DNA from: UBA11612 sp963976395
Lineage (GTDB): Bacteria > Pseudomonadota > Alphaproteobacteria > Rhodospirillales > Rhodospirillaceae
Assembly: GCA_963976395.1 (NCBI GenBank)
Contig: CAXBLG010000016.1
Coordinates: 1 to 53,920, forward strand
Length of the DNA stretch: 53,920 nt
Reading direction: 5' to 3'
The first letter of the stretch is position 1, and each line of letters begins with the position of its first letter. The position numbers and the translations under genes are program-made. Below are positions 35,158 through 44,356 of the stretch, piece by piece. Under the pieces are notes generated by a model that worked only from the letters and a program-made list of their open reading frames with translations, ran no database searches and had not been told where the DNA came from.

Positions 35158-35918
35158 CGATGACATCTTCGTCCGCACTGGCTGACCTTTCCTTAGACCG
35201 GAGCGACGATGGGGTGTCTGGGCCGCCCTTAGTTCGCTTTGAAAACGTTTATAAAATTTACGGGGATGGGGAATCTCAGGTTAGGGCACTTGATGGCGTA
35301 AGTTTCGAAATCAAATCAGGTGAATTCGTTGCGGTGATGGGAGCGTCAGGCTCCGGTAAATCGACAACAATGAATATGCTTGGGTGCTTGGATGTGCCGA
35401 CTCGCGGGCAGTATTTCTTTCGCGGTATCGATGTTGCAACGCTCTCTTCCGATCAGCTTGCTCTCCTGCGCCGTTACTTTCTTGGATTTGTCTTTCAGGG
35501 ATTCAATCTGCTGGCGCGAACCTCGGCTCTGGAAAATCTAGAACTGCCGCTGATTTATCAACGGCTTGATAAAGCGACGCGTCGCCGTCGCGCCATGGAA
35601 GCCCTTGATACCGTGGGGCTTTTGGGGCGGGAGCACCACACGCCGGCTGAATTGTCGGGTGGCCAACAGCAACGCGTGGCGATTGCGCGGGCGATTGTGA
35701 CACGTCCGTCCTTGCTGCTTGCGGATGAGCCGACCGGCAATCTTGATTCTGCACGCAGCCACGAAATTATGCAGTTGTTGGCTAACCTGAATAAAGAACA
35801 CGGGTTAACAGTTGTGCTTGTGACGCATGAGGATGATATCGCGGCGTACGCGCACCGGCGGCTAGAATTCAGAGACGGTAAGATTATTGGCGAAACAGAC
35901 GTTCAACACGCGGCCTAG
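35154..35918 (+). CDS. MacB-type exporter, ATP-binding subunit
   Basis: 254 residues if it starts at the GTG overlapping the macA stop; an ATG six bases later is as likely. Walker A GASGSGKST, Q-loop region FVFQGFNLLARTSALENLELPLIY (in parts), signature LSGGQQQRVAIARAIV, Walker B LLLADEPTGNLDS, and H-loop VTHEDDIAAYAHR. It belongs to the LolD/MacB branch of ABC ATPases. The permease follows after 14 bases, so ATPase and permease are separate here, unlike the fused MacB of E. coli. Confidence 0.92.
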   Translation: MTMTSSSALADLSLDRSDDGVSGPPLVRFENVYKIYGDGESQVRALDGVSFEIKSGEFVAVMGASGSGKSTTMNMLGCLDVPTRGQYFFRGIDVATLSSDQLALLRRYFLGFVFQGFNLLARTSALENLELPLIYQRLDKATRRRRAMEALDTVGLLGREHHTPAELSGGQQQRVAIARAIVTRPSLLLADEPTGNLDSARSHEIMQLLANLNKEHGLTVVLVTHEDDIAAYAHRRLEFRDGKIIGETDVQHAA

Positions 35919-35932
35919 AGGACTCGGGTCTG

Positions 35933-37141
35933 ATGATCGGCAATACTTTGATAATGGCCTTGAACGAAATCAGGCGGAACATCCTTCGTTCTGGTCTGAC
36001 TGTGCTCGGTATCGTTATAGGTGTGGCTGCAGTCATCATCATTGTGACATTAGGCTCGGGTACGACTGCCCAAGTGGGCAGCGAAATCTCCAAAATGGGC
36101 AGCAATATGCTGACGCTCATGCCCGGCGGCAATCGGCGTATGGGTGGAGCGGCAGGATCCTCACCGCCCTTTGAGATGGCCGATGTTGAGGCCCTGCGCC
36201 GCGAAGTCCCAGATATTGCTGCGATTGCTCCGTACGCGCAGCGCACGGCACAGGTCATTGCTGGAAACGAGAACCGGCAGTCGAACGTGGTTGGAACCAC
36301 CGGCGAATTTATAATTGTCAGAAATTGGAATCTGACAAGTGGACGCACATTCACACTGGCCGAGGAACAAAGTGGTAAAGCCGTGTGCATTGTCGGATCG
36401 ACCATTCAGACTGATATGTTCCCCGGTCAGGATCCTATTGGAGCCAGCATTCGTGTTGGTAAAATCTCCTGCGAAGTGATCGGAGTCCTTGAGTCCAAAG
36501 GGCAGGTGATGTTTGGCGGTGACCAGGATTTGGTGGTTGCATTGCCTATCCGAACCTATCAACGCCGCCTCGCCGGATCCGACCGCATACCGCAGATATT
36601 TATATCAGCATTTACGCCGGAAGGACTCGGACCTCTCAAGGAGGAGGTGACGAATGTGATGCGTGAGCGGCGACGGGTCCCAGAAGGAGAGGAGTCTAAT
36701 TTTAACGTCCTCGACATGACTGAAGTCTCAGAAGTCATGGAAAGTACCATCGGCGTGATGACGACCTTTTTGAGTGCGATTGCTGGGGTAAGTCTTCTCG
36801 TGGGTGGGATTGGAATTATGAACATCATGCTGGTGTCGGTTACCGAGCGCACCCGAGAAATCGGAATTCGCCTAGCTATTGGGGCCACGGAACAAGAAGT
36901 GATGATGCAATTCCTTGTTGAGGCGGCCATGCTGTCTGCATTTGGCGGCTTTGCGGGGATTGTGATTGGGCTCGCGGGCGCGGCGGCTGTTGCCCCAGCT
37001 ATCAACGTGCCATTCGTCTTTGAACCATTTACCGCCTTTCTGGCCTTTGCGTTCTCGGCCATCGTGGGGGTGGTTTTCGGTTATATGCCGGCCCGCAGAG
37101 CCGCACGCCTCAATCCCATTGAGGCATTGCGCCACGAATAA
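35933..37141 (+). CDS. macB: MacB-type exporter, permease subunit
   Basis: 402 residues. N-terminal membrane segment (RSGLTVLGIVIGVAAVIII, about 15-40), a large periplasmic domain (about 55-270), then three segments with the FtsX/MacB end: GGIGIMNIMLVSVTERTREIGIRLAIGAT (in parts), and YMPARRAARLNPIEALRHE at the C-terminus. Mechanotransmission-type exporter of substances such as macrolides, peptides or siderophores; the substrate here is unknown. Confidence 0.92.
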   Translation: MIGNTLIMALNEIRRNILRSGLTVLGIVIGVAAVIIIVTLGSGTTAQVGSEISKMGSNMLTLMPGGNRRMGGAAGSSPPFEMADVEALRREVPDIAAIAPYAQRTAQVIAGNENRQSNVVGTTGEFIIVRNWNLTSGRTFTLAEEQSGKAVCIVGSTIQTDMFPGQDPIGASIRVGKISCEVIGVLESKGQVMFGGDQDLVVALPIRTYQRRLAGSDRIPQIFISAFTPEGLGPLKEEVTNVMRERRRVPEGEESNFNVLDMTEVSEVMESTIGVMTTFLSAIAGVSLLVGGIGIMNIMLVSVTERTREIGIRLAIGATEQEVMMQFLVEAAMLSAFGGFAGIVIGLAGAAAVAPAINVPFVFEPFTAFLAFAFSAIVGVVFGYMPARRAARLNPIEALRHE

Positions 37142-37171
37142 GACCTTCCAATCCGGCGTAGCCCTTGTGCG

Positions 37172-37561
37172 TCAACGCGGGTTAACGAGCAGACCCCCAA
37201 CATAGCCGAGCCAAACAGCCCCGATACAAAGACCGACTGACAGCCCGGCGTTGCCCACAGCCGATAGCCAGTGGCCGCCCTCGATAAGGGTCAGGGTTTG
37301 AAGGCTAAAAGCGGAAAAAGTGGTGTATCCACCGCAAACCCCCACCATCAGAAACTGGCGAACGGCGTCGGACGAGGGAAAACGGCCTTCGGCGCTTAAT
37401 GTGGCAGCGGCAAAGCCGATGACAGCGGACCCGATCACGTTGACGGCTAAGGTTCCCCAAGGGAAGCCAACACCGGCAATCACATTGGCGAGGCCGGTGC
37501 TCCAGTGACGCGCCATGCTGCCGAGTGCGCCGCCCAGCCCAATCCACACGTACGCCTGCAT
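37172..37561 (-). CDS. crcB: fluoride channel CrcB/FluC
   Basis: 129 residues from the ATG at 37561 (GGAG nine bases upstream); the frame is open further upstream but without family features. Four membrane segments. Signature stretches: GGALGSMARHW, GTLAVNVIGSAVIGF, and GVCGGYTTFSAFSLQTL. Exports fluoride as a dual-topology dimer. I looked for a fluoride riboswitch upstream and did not see its core. Confidence 0.93.
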   Translation of the reverse strand: MQAYVWIGLGGALGSMARHWSTGLANVIAGVGFPWGTLAVNVIGSAVIGFAAATLSAEGRFPSSDAVRQFLMVGVCGGYTTFSAFSLQTLTLIEGGHWLSAVGNAGLSVGLCIGAVWLGYVGGLLVNPR

Positions 37562-37764
37562 GGCATGAACTCCATTTTTCACGCAGTTATGACTCTCTTG
37601 TGACACGATGGTGTCGCTCTCGCATCCAGAATCTGAAACGATAGACTCCGAATTCAATAGGGCAGGCCTTTTCAAAGACGGTGATTGCGGGTTATACCGC
37701 TGCAACAGTCCACTCCCCGCCATTCATTCGCCAGTTTAGGCCAGATTAGGATCGTACCCGTTCA

Positions 37765-38442
37765 ATGTCTTTACAACCAAAGCACTACGAGGAAATTTTT
37801 CGTCAATTTCAGGCGCCGATTTCCAAGGTTTATGATTGCGGAAAAAAATGCGCACATCTAAACGGCGGAAAACCGGTGTGCTGCTCAACCGACAATGCGA
37901 TTCCGATTGTAGAGAACACCGAATGGAAGTTGCTCAAGTCGCGAACGGATTTATGGAAACCCTACAAGGCGGTTACGGCCGATGCCAAGAAAGAGCTGGC
38001 CGACTTGAAGGGCTCGGATTGCTGCGCCATTGAATGCAAGGGTGTGGAATATTGCGAGCGGGACAACCGATCGCTGGCGTGCCGTTCGTTCCCTTTCTAT
38101 CCGTATTTCAATCCGGCCAAGGAACTTGTCGGACTAGCGACGTACTGGGTGTTCGAAGGGCAGTGCTGGGTGATTTCAAACCTCACCATTGTCGATAAGA
38201 AATTCATCAAACAATTCATTCAAAGTCACGAATATATGTTCAAGCACGATGAAGAATGGCGCGGAACTTATATTGACCAGTCGGCATCGCATCGCCGCGT
38301 GTATTCACGGCGCGGTGAGAAGTTCGCCGTGGTTGGAACAGACGGCAGCTATTACTGGGTTCTTCCAAAATCCGGCGGAAAGATGGTGCCGGCGACCGAA
38401 GCGCAGTTAAAGAAATTGCGCAAAGGTTTTGTCGAGAAATAA
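37765..38442 (+). CDS. cysteine-rich protein of unknown function
   Basis: 225 residues, soluble, with ten cysteines, all in the first 134 residues: 25, 29, 39, 40, 86, 87, 91, 97, 106 and 134. The layout (C-x3-C, CC, CC-x3-C, C-x5-C) suggests a metal or iron-sulfur site, somewhat like YkgJ/UPF0153 proteins. The C-terminal half has none and is rich in aromatic residues (WVFEGQCWVISNL, YYWVLPKSGGKMV). I do not recognise the family with certainty. No signal peptide. Monocistronic, with a shared terminator facing icd. Confidence 0.7.
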   Translation: MSLQPKHYEEIFRQFQAPISKVYDCGKKCAHLNGGKPVCCSTDNAIPIVENTEWKLLKSRTDLWKPYKAVTADAKKELADLKGSDCCAIECKGVEYCERDNRSLACRSFPFYPYFNPAKELVGLATYWVFEGQCWVISNLTIVDKKFIKQFIQSHEYMFKHDEEWRGTYIDQSASHRRVYSRRGEKFAVVGTDGSYYWVLPKSGGKMVPATEAQLKKLRKGFVEK

Positions 38443-38468
38443 TCCAGAGAAATATAATTCAGGCAAAA

Positions 38469-38500
38469 AAAAACGCCGTCCTTTTCAGGACGGCGTTTTT
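38469..38500. terminator. bidirectional terminator
   Basis: 14-bp stem (38469-38482 with 38487-38500) with A run before and T run after, placed between the convergent ends of the cysteine-rich gene (plus) and icd (minus). It can serve both. Confidence 0.9.
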
Positions 38501-38532
38501 ACGTCAGCAGAAACTGATCTTTGCTTTGGACC

Positions 38533-39747
38533 CTACTTCATCTCCGCTTGAAGAAGCTCATCCAGCTTATTCAAGAACTGTGTGGTGGTCATCCACGGCT
38601 GTTCCGGTCCGACAAGAATGGCCAGATCCTTGGTCATAAAGCCGCTTTCGACCGCTTTGATACATACCTTTTCCAAGGTTTCGCCAAAGTGCGACACGTC
38701 GGGGGTGTTGTCGAACTTGCCGCGGTACTTAAGGCCTTGGGTCCAGGCAAATATGGACGCGATCGGGTTCGTGGACGTCTCTTTGCCCTTTTGATGCAGG
38801 CGGTAGTGACGCGTGACGGTGCCGTGGGCGGCTTCCGCTTCAACAGTCTCACCATCCGGCGTAAGCAATACCGAGGTCATCAATCCCAAAGACCCAAATC
38901 CCTGCGCGACCGTGTCCGACTGCACATCACCGTCGTAGTTTTTACAGGCCCAGACAAAACCGCCGGACCATTTCAACGCCGAGGCGACCATGTCATCGAT
39001 AAGTCGGTGTTCGTAGGTTAGACGTTTATCGTCGAATTTCGATTTAAATTCGGCGTCGAAAACTTCCTGGAAAATGTCCTTAAACCGTCCGTCATAGGCT
39101 TTCATGATGGTGTTTTTGGTGGACATGTAGACGGGGTAGCCGCGCGATAAGCCGTAGTTGAAACAGGCGCGTGCAAACCCGGTAATGGAGTCATCTTGGT
39201 TGTACATCCCCATCGCAACACCGCTGCTGGGGAAATCATAAATTTCGTACTCGCTGGGTTCACTGCCATCGGCCGGCTTAAAGGTCATGGTCAGCTTTCC
39301 GGGGCCAGGGACTAGAAAGTCTGTGGCGCGGTATTGATCGCCGAAAGCGTGGCGGCCGATGATAATGGGTTGAGTCCAGCCGGGGATCAGGCGTGGCACG
39401 TTTTTGCAGATAATCGGCTCACGGAACACTGTGCCGCCGAGAATGTTGCGGATGGTACCGTTCGGCGAGCGCCACATCTTCTTGAGATTAAATTCTTCTA
39501 CCCGGGCTTCGTCGGGGGTGATGGTCGCGCATTTAACGCCAACACCGTATTGTTTAATGGCATTTGCCGCGTCAATCGTGACTTGATCGTTGGTCTCGTC
39601 GCGGTACTCAACGCTCAGGTCGTAGTATTTTAAATCCACGTCAAGGTACGGCAGGATCAATTTTTCCTTGATGAACTGCCATATAATCCGCGTCATTTCG
39701 TCGCCGTCCAGGTCAACGATGGGGGTTTTTACCTTGATTTTGGCCAT
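38533..39747 (-). CDS. icd: NADP-dependent isocitrate dehydrogenase
   Basis: 404 residues. Eukaryote-like dimeric type: the N-terminus KIKVKTPIVDLDGDEMTRIIW, the substrate region SPNGTIRNILGGTVFREPI, GRHAFGDQYRATDF, and AAHGTVTRHYRLHQKGKETSTNPIASIFAW (in parts). Oxidises isocitrate to 2-oxoglutarate in the citric acid cycle, giving NADPH. An AAAGGGA ribosome site precedes the start. This type is usual in Alphaproteobacteria. Confidence 0.97.
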   Translation of the reverse strand: MAKIKVKTPIVDLDGDEMTRIIWQFIKEKLILPYLDVDLKYYDLSVEYRDETNDQVTIDAANAIKQYGVGVKCATITPDEARVEEFNLKKMWRSPNGTIRNILGGTVFREPIICKNVPRLIPGWTQPIIIGRHAFGDQYRATDFLVPGPGKLTMTFKPADGSEPSEYEIYDFPSSGVAMGMYNQDDSITGFARACFNYGLSRGYPVYMSTKNTIMKAYDGRFKDIFQEVFDAEFKSKFDDKRLTYEHRLIDDMVASALKWSGGFVWACKNYDGDVQSDTVAQGFGSLGLMTSVLLTPDGETVEAEAAHGTVTRHYRLHQKGKETSTNPIASIFAWTQGLKYRGKFDNTPDVSHFGETLEKVCIKAVESGFMTKDLAILVGPEQPWMTTTQFLNKLDELLQAEMK

Positions 39748-39930
39748 GAAAAGTCCCTTTTTGCGGGCCTGGAGTTACAGGGTCCCGTGAGAGTCGTCGT
39801 CCCGAATTGGCTTGCCAGCGTGTTTTGACGGTGCGCCGTGGGGTTCGGCAGGGAAATTAGTGCATAGGCCGTCGGGCGCGCAAGTCGGGAATCTGCCAAA
39901 TTGATCGCCAGTGTAGGGGGAGAGTGCCCT

Positions 39931-40533
39931 CTAGACGTCAAATAAGACCGGCGGCTTGGGGTTTGCGAGTTCTGCTTCCACGGTCCGAACCACATCTTCA
40001 GCCTGCTCGACCACCGTTACCAGGGAGTCGTGGCCTTTGTGGGCGAAGTCCGCCGCAATAATCTGGTCGAGCAGCCCCATGAGATGCGACCAGTATCCGG
40101 CCGTGTTGACGATGATGATAGGCTTATTGTGTCGGTGTAGCTGCCGCCATGTGACGATTTCGAACATTTCCTCCAGGGTGCCGACGCCGCCGGGTAAAAT
40201 GCAAAACGCATCGCTGCGCTCGAACATGACACGTTTGCGGGTGTGCATATCCGGCACGACGATCATTTCGCTCACCCCGGTATGCGCTAGCTCTTTATCT
40301 TTAAGGAATTCAGGAATAACCCCGACAGCAGCACCGCCGCCGGCGAGCACAGCGTCAGCTGCAGCCCCCATAAGTCCGACGCGCCCGCCGCCGAACACAA
40401 GGGTTGTGCCGTTAGCGGCCAGCGAACGGCCGACGGTCTCGGCTGCGGTCTTGTATTCCGGGTTGTTGCCGGTTTGTGAACCGCAAAAGATACACAGAGA
40501 TTGGAGTTTGGACGCGGCGGGTGTGTTCGTCAT
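39931..40533 (-). CDS. LOG-family protein (TIGR00730)
   Basis: 200 residues from the ATG at 40533; the reading frame is open upstream, but the family begins here (LQSLCIFCGSQTGNNPEY). Motifs GGGRVGLMG, MHTRKRVMFERSDAF and PGGVGTLEEMFE are the LOG signatures of cytokinin riboside 5'-monophosphate phosphoribohydrolases, which cleave nucleoside monophosphates to base and ribose 5-phosphate. In bacteria the natural substrate is often unclear. Confidence 0.92.
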   Translation of the reverse strand: MTNTPAASKLQSLCIFCGSQTGNNPEYKTAAETVGRSLAANGTTLVFGGGRVGLMGAAADAVLAGGGAAVGVIPEFLKDKELAHTGVSEMIVVPDMHTRKRVMFERSDAFCILPGGVGTLEEMFEIVTWRQLHRHNKPIIIVNTAGYWSHLMGLLDQIIAADFAHKGHDSLVTVVEQAEDVVRTVEAELANPKPPVLFDV

Positions 40534-40648
40534 ATCCCGGTCACATTGATGTTTATACTGCTTCGGTAGGGCAGATTTGCGCGCATTATAGGTGTAAGTG
40601 CTTGCTACTATCGCAGGTTCTTTGTAAAGCATTGGGCTAGGAATTACA

Positions 40649-40665
40649 GACGGATAGTCTCCGTC
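40649..40665. promoter_or_regulatory. small inverted repeat upstream of cytochrome c' gene
   Basis: GACGGA and TCCGTC form a 6-bp inverted repeat with a 5-base spacer, between the divergent LOG and cytochrome c' genes, 70-90 bases before the latter. Possible operator; evidence is thin. Confidence 0.3.
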
Positions 40666-40737
40666 CAAGAAAAACAATACTAGAGAGTCCGGTCAAAACG
40701 CTTAATCAACAGCTGGAAGCAGTGGAGGCTTTTTTAT

Positions 40738-41193
40738 ATGACCCGTCTGAAAAAAATTATCGGTGGTCTCGCGATGGCAGCAACGGTAGCGGTAACGCCG
40801 ATGGTAGCCCACGCGGACGATCAAGACACGATCGACTATCGCAAGCACGTCATGGCGACTTTGGGCGCGCAAGCTGCTGCATTGTTCATGACCTTGCAGC
40901 AGAAAGCTCCGGCCGAGAATTTCGCACATCACGTGAAAGCTCTAGCCGTAACATCAACTCAAGCCTTGAAGGCGTTTGAGCCGAATGTCGAAGGTGGAAC
41001 GGCTAAGGGCGACGCCCTGCCGAAGGTTTGGTCGAACTGGGACGACTTCGCGTCCAAGATGAACGAATTGGTTGCTAAATTGGAGGCCTTGGACAAGGCC
41101 GCTGAAACGGGTGGAATGGCTGCGGCTGGCCCCCTGGTGCAAGAATCCTTCACCTGTAAGGGGTGTCACGACGAATATCGCCACGCTGGGTAG
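40738..41193 (+). CDS. cytochrome c' (first copy)
   Basis: 151 residues. Signal peptide 1-26 (VAHADDQD). Four-helix-bundle pattern with DTIDYRKHVM at the start of the mature chain, and the haem site CKGCH at 140-144 close to the C-terminus, the hallmark of cytochrome c'. These periplasmic proteins bind nitric oxide and other gases. It is preceded by GGAGG. Paralogue of the next gene. Confidence 0.9.
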   Translation: MTRLKKIIGGLAMAATVAVTPMVAHADDQDTIDYRKHVMATLGAQAAALFMTLQQKAPAENFAHHVKALAVTSTQALKAFEPNVEGGTAKGDALPKVWSNWDDFASKMNELVAKLEALDKAAETGGMAAAGPLVQESFTCKGCHDEYRHAG

Positions 41194-41215
41194 CGAGTAT
41201 ATGCTCGAAAGTTTA

Positions 41216-41244
41216 AGCGCCCGCCTCAGTTAGAGGCGGGCGCT
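41216..41244. terminator. hairpin after the first cytochrome c' gene
   Basis: A 12-bp stem (41216-41227 with 41233-41244) without a T run. The position 22 bases past the stop suggests a terminator or mRNA-end stabiliser. Confidence 0.6.
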
Positions 41245-41484
41245 GTGCGTTTAGAGCCCGTGCTTGGCCAACAGACTAAACTCCCCCTCGTTATCGTCCT
41301 GGCCCCAAAGGGGTTAAGGCCCTTGCAATTGCTTGAGTTTCTCTAGTAAACCATGGGCCAGAAATGAGAAAACAAGGGCGTTTGTAATGCCCGCGTATCA
41401 AACTTTGAAGTCAGGGTTAAGTCCCAACAATCGACACAATTCAAAGTATAATAGAGGCAGTTTGGAGCATTGGAGGCTTCTCAA

Positions 41485-41934
41485 ATGAAACGTCTGGCTA
41501 AATTAAATGGTGGTGTTGCGGCAATAGCGATGGTTGCAGCGCTTGTCCTACCTACTGCGGCGCAAGCCGACGATCAGGATGTGATTGATTATCGTCAAAA
41601 CATAATGAAGGCGATGGACGCGCAAACCGCAGCTGTTGGCAAAATTATGTCTTACGCTATTCCCGATGATAATTTTGCAAGCCATTTGGAGTCCATCGCG
41701 CTAGCGGCTCAGACAGCCTTGAGTAGCTTTAAAGAAGAAGTTCAAGGAGGCGAATCCCTTCCTGCCGTTTGGGAAAATTGGGACGATTTCGCAGAAAAAA
41801 TGAATACATTCTCTGACGGCTTGACTGCAGCAGCGAAACTTGCCCGCGAAGAGGGCAAGGACGCGGCTTTGAATGCAGCCTTCAGCGCTTTGACTTGCAA
41901 ACAATGCCACGACGTTTATCGCAAGAAAGACTAG
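41485..41934 (+). CDS. cytochrome c' (second copy)
   Basis: 149 residues from the ATG at 41485, which has GGAGG nine bases upstream. Signal peptide to about residue 28 (AAQADDQD). The haem site CKQCH is at 138-142. The mature N-termini of the two copies correspond (DDQDTIDYRKHVM and DDQDVIDYRQNIM), and the ribosome-site context TGGAGGCTT is identical, so this is a tandem duplication that has diverged. A hairpin follows. Confidence 0.9.
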   Translation: MKRLAKLNGGVAAIAMVAALVLPTAAQADDQDVIDYRQNIMKAMDAQTAAVGKIMSYAIPDDNFASHLESIALAAQTALSSFKEEVQGGESLPAVWENWDDFAEKMNTFSDGLTAAAKLAREEGKDAALNAAFSALTCKQCHDVYRKKD

Positions 41935-41955
41935 CTTCTTACGATCATCGATTTT

Positions 41956-41987
41956 GTAACGCCCGCCTTTTCTATGGCGGGCGTTAC
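41956..41987. terminator. hairpin after the second cytochrome c' gene
   Basis: A 12-bp stem (41956-41967 with 41976-41987). Its inner part GCCCGCC/GGCGGGC resembles the hairpin after the first copy, consistent with a duplicated unit. No long T run. Confidence 0.6.
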
Positions 41988-42014
41988 GCTTTGTGCTTTA
42001 AAGTTATGGCTTAA

Positions 42015-43373
42015 ATGGCCTCAAATCTATCAGAGCAAGAACCCATGCATATTCGCGCTTTCCCGAATACTTTCGCGGTCGGATTTTTCATTGCGACCCT
42101 GTTTGTAACGATTGCGACACCGGTGGCATCGCCACAGGCGCAAGAGGATGGCGCTGCAGTGGAGGAGGTTGAGGCCGCACCGCCGGCCGCACCTGTCGAC
42201 CCACTGATCGAAAAGGGTAAGTACCTTGCGACCATCGGCAATTGCGTGAGCTGCCACTCGTACAAGGACGGGCCGAAATTCGGCGGTGGCGTGCCTTTTC
42301 ATGTTGTGGGCGGTCCGTTCAGCGAGCCGTTTGGAACCATCTACTCAACGAATATCTCACCCGATCCTGAAACGGGAATAGGGGGGTGGACCGAGGAAGA
42401 GTTCACTCATGCCATGAGATCGGGCGTGGCCGCCAACGGCAGTCACCTATATCCGGCGTTTCCCTACACGGCTTTTAGCAAGATCACAGAAGAGGACATG
42501 TCGGCTATCTATGCCTACATCATGTCTTTAGAGCCGGTTAAGTACACGCCGCCGGATAACGATATGCCGTTTCCCTTTAATGTGCGGCTGGGGCTGTTCT
42601 TTTGGAATCTATTGTTTGCGGATGATGAGGTTTACCAACCGGATCCTGAACAATCGGACGAGTGGAACCGCGGCGCTTACCTAACAGAAGGCCTCGGACA
42701 TTGCAGTGCCTGTCATACACCGCGCACCTTTTTTCTGGCCGAAGACAAAAGCCAAGCCCTGTCAGGCGGCACATACTTCGACGTTGTCGAAGAGGGCAAA
42801 GTCCGCAAATGGTCGGCGGTGAACCTGACATCGGCAGACACAGGTTTAGGGAAATGGCCTGAAACCGATATCGCCAATTATCTGAGGACGGGTCACAGCT
42901 TCAAGGCGGGTACGTTCGGCCCCATGAACGAGGTGATTATAAATAGCACCCAACACCTCACCGAAGAAGACGCCAAGGCGATGGCTGTCTACATCAAGAG
43001 TTTGCCGCCGATCGAGCGCAATACTGAGCAAACGCTGAGCGAGGAAGAGAGCGCTCTCGGTCTGGCGGTGTACGATGAACACTGTGAAGAATGTCATCTT
43101 CAATCCGGCCGGGGCGGCTTCTTGAAAGCGCCGCCGGTATCCGGTAGCGCCATCGTTCAAGCGCCTGATGCGTCGTCACTTATCAATGTTATTCTCTATG
43201 GCGCAGATGTGCCGGCGGACGGTCCGGCTCCTTTTGGAGCCTGGGAAGATATGGGGGCATTCCGTGACAAGCTGAATGACGAGGAAGTGGCGGCTCTCTC
43301 CAATTACTTGCGCACGGCTTGGGACAATAAAGGTGGGCGCGTTACGGTCGAGGACGTGGCGAAGCAGCGCTGA
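42015..43373 (+). CDS. three-haem membrane-anchored cytochrome c
   Basis: 452 residues from the first ATG; an ATG at 42045 is also plausible because the signal/anchor (about residues 18-40) begins just after it. Three haem sites: CVSCH (77-81), CSACH (230-234) and CEECH (357-361). The pattern GTIYSTNISPDPETGIGGWTEEEF and YPAFPYTAFSKIT matches the cytochrome subunits of membrane alcohol, gluconate and aldehyde dehydrogenases. It would carry electrons to quinone or oxidase. No dehydrogenase gene is next to it. Confidence 0.85.
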   Translation: MASNLSEQEPMHIRAFPNTFAVGFFIATLFVTIATPVASPQAQEDGAAVEEVEAAPPAAPVDPLIEKGKYLATIGNCVSCHSYKDGPKFGGGVPFHVVGGPFSEPFGTIYSTNISPDPETGIGGWTEEEFTHAMRSGVAANGSHLYPAFPYTAFSKITEEDMSAIYAYIMSLEPVKYTPPDNDMPFPFNVRLGLFFWNLLFADDEVYQPDPEQSDEWNRGAYLTEGLGHCSACHTPRTFFLAEDKSQALSGGTYFDVVEEGKVRKWSAVNLTSADTGLGKWPETDIANYLRTGHSFKAGTFGPMNEVIINSTQHLTEEDAKAMAVYIKSLPPIERNTEQTLSEEESALGLAVYDEHCEECHLQSGRGGFLKAPPVSGSAIVQAPDASSLINVILYGADVPADGPAPFGAWEDMGAFRDKLNDEEVAALSNYLRTAWDNKGGRVTVEDVAKQR

Positions 43374-43525
43374 GTCCTGTGCTCGCTATCAAGTAGTGCG
43401 AAAACAGGGATATTCGCGTCTGGTCACTGGCTCGCACGGCAAAAACATCATAAAAGCAATGGTGTTGGCGGTATATTCGACCTTTTTTAGTCGAGTCCGG
43501 TCGTGCCATTCGTTGTGAGCTCATC

Positions 43526-44356
43526 GTGGAATCTTTGTCCGTAATTTTTTTTCCGGTCATTCTTACGGCCCTTATCGCCGGTGTGCTCCGTGCTGCGGGG
43601 GGTGCCGAGCGCGGTCCTAGCATCGCTGGATTCGCGGTGGCAGGCGGATTTATTGTCTCCTGGGGCTTTTTACTGACGCCTGGCTGGGGGCCGGTGGAGT
43701 CCTTTGGGCGTATCGGTCATATCGCCGGAGGGGCGGCACTTGCCGGGTTGATGCTCGATTTTTTCGGACCTAAGAGGTTCTGGGCGGCCGTGGTTGCGGG
43801 CATCGTTATATTTGTGTCCACATGGGCCAACTTGAACAATGGCTTTGCCGTTGCTGGTGGGCTCTCGGCCATTAAAGCTGTGTCTTTTCTTATTCTCGCC
43901 GCCGGAGCTTTGATTGTTATTGCGCGCCTCGACCAGTTGCGGGATCAACGCGCTGTTAGCTATGTGACAATCGTTATGGTTGCACTATCCCTTTCGGCAC
44001 AGGCAGCCATTGTCGGTGATACGGACGTTTCTGTTACCGCGTTGATTTTAGCGCTGTGTGTCGGGAGCTATGCACTTTTTCAAACGTTTGTGCCGGTGTT
44101 CCTCGGCGATAGCGTTCTTCTTGGAGCCGGTGCAGCGCTTTTAGCGATTGCCTGGACCTTGGCTGAACGTGACCCGACTACGCGAATTGGGCTGATATTG
44201 GTGCCTCTCATCCTGTTCGCCGACGGAACCGCCAAGCATGTCCCACTTCCGAATGCACGCATCAGTTCAATTCTCTATCCGATCATATTGGCGTGTGTGG
44301 CAGGGTTGCCGTTGGCTTTAGGGGCTCTTATCACTTTCGTGATGTACGGTCCTTGA
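43526..44356 (+). CDS. hypothetical multi-pass membrane protein
   Basis: 276 residues with about eight to nine predicted membrane segments covering most of the chain, few charged residues, and no motif I recognise. It stands alone on the plus strand between the cytochrome and LysM genes. The weak ribosome site leaves the start open. Confidence 0.65.
   Translation: MESLSVIFFPVILTALIAGVLRAAGGAERGPSIAGFAVAGGFIVSWGFLLTPGWGPVESFGRIGHIAGGAALAGLMLDFFGPKRFWAAVVAGIVIFVSTWANLNNGFAVAGGLSAIKAVSFLILAAGALIVIARLDQLRDQRAVSYVTIVMVALSLSAQAAIVGDTDVSVTALILALCVGSYALFQTFVPVFLGDSVLLGAGAALLAIAWTLAERDPTTRIGLILVPLILFADGTAKHVPLPNARISSILYPIILACVAGLPLALGALITFVMYGP

Noticed and set aside
37562..37723. 54-residue N-terminal extension of CrcB
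   Set aside because: Family members begin at MQAYVWIGLGGALGS; the ribosome site GGAG fits the ATG at 37561.
37562..37760. fluoride riboswitch upstream of crcB
   Set aside because: I looked for the conserved crcB-motif core on the minus strand and did not find it.
40534..40677. 48-residue N-terminal extension of the LOG-family protein
   Set aside because: No similarity to the family; conserved part begins after the ATG at 40533.
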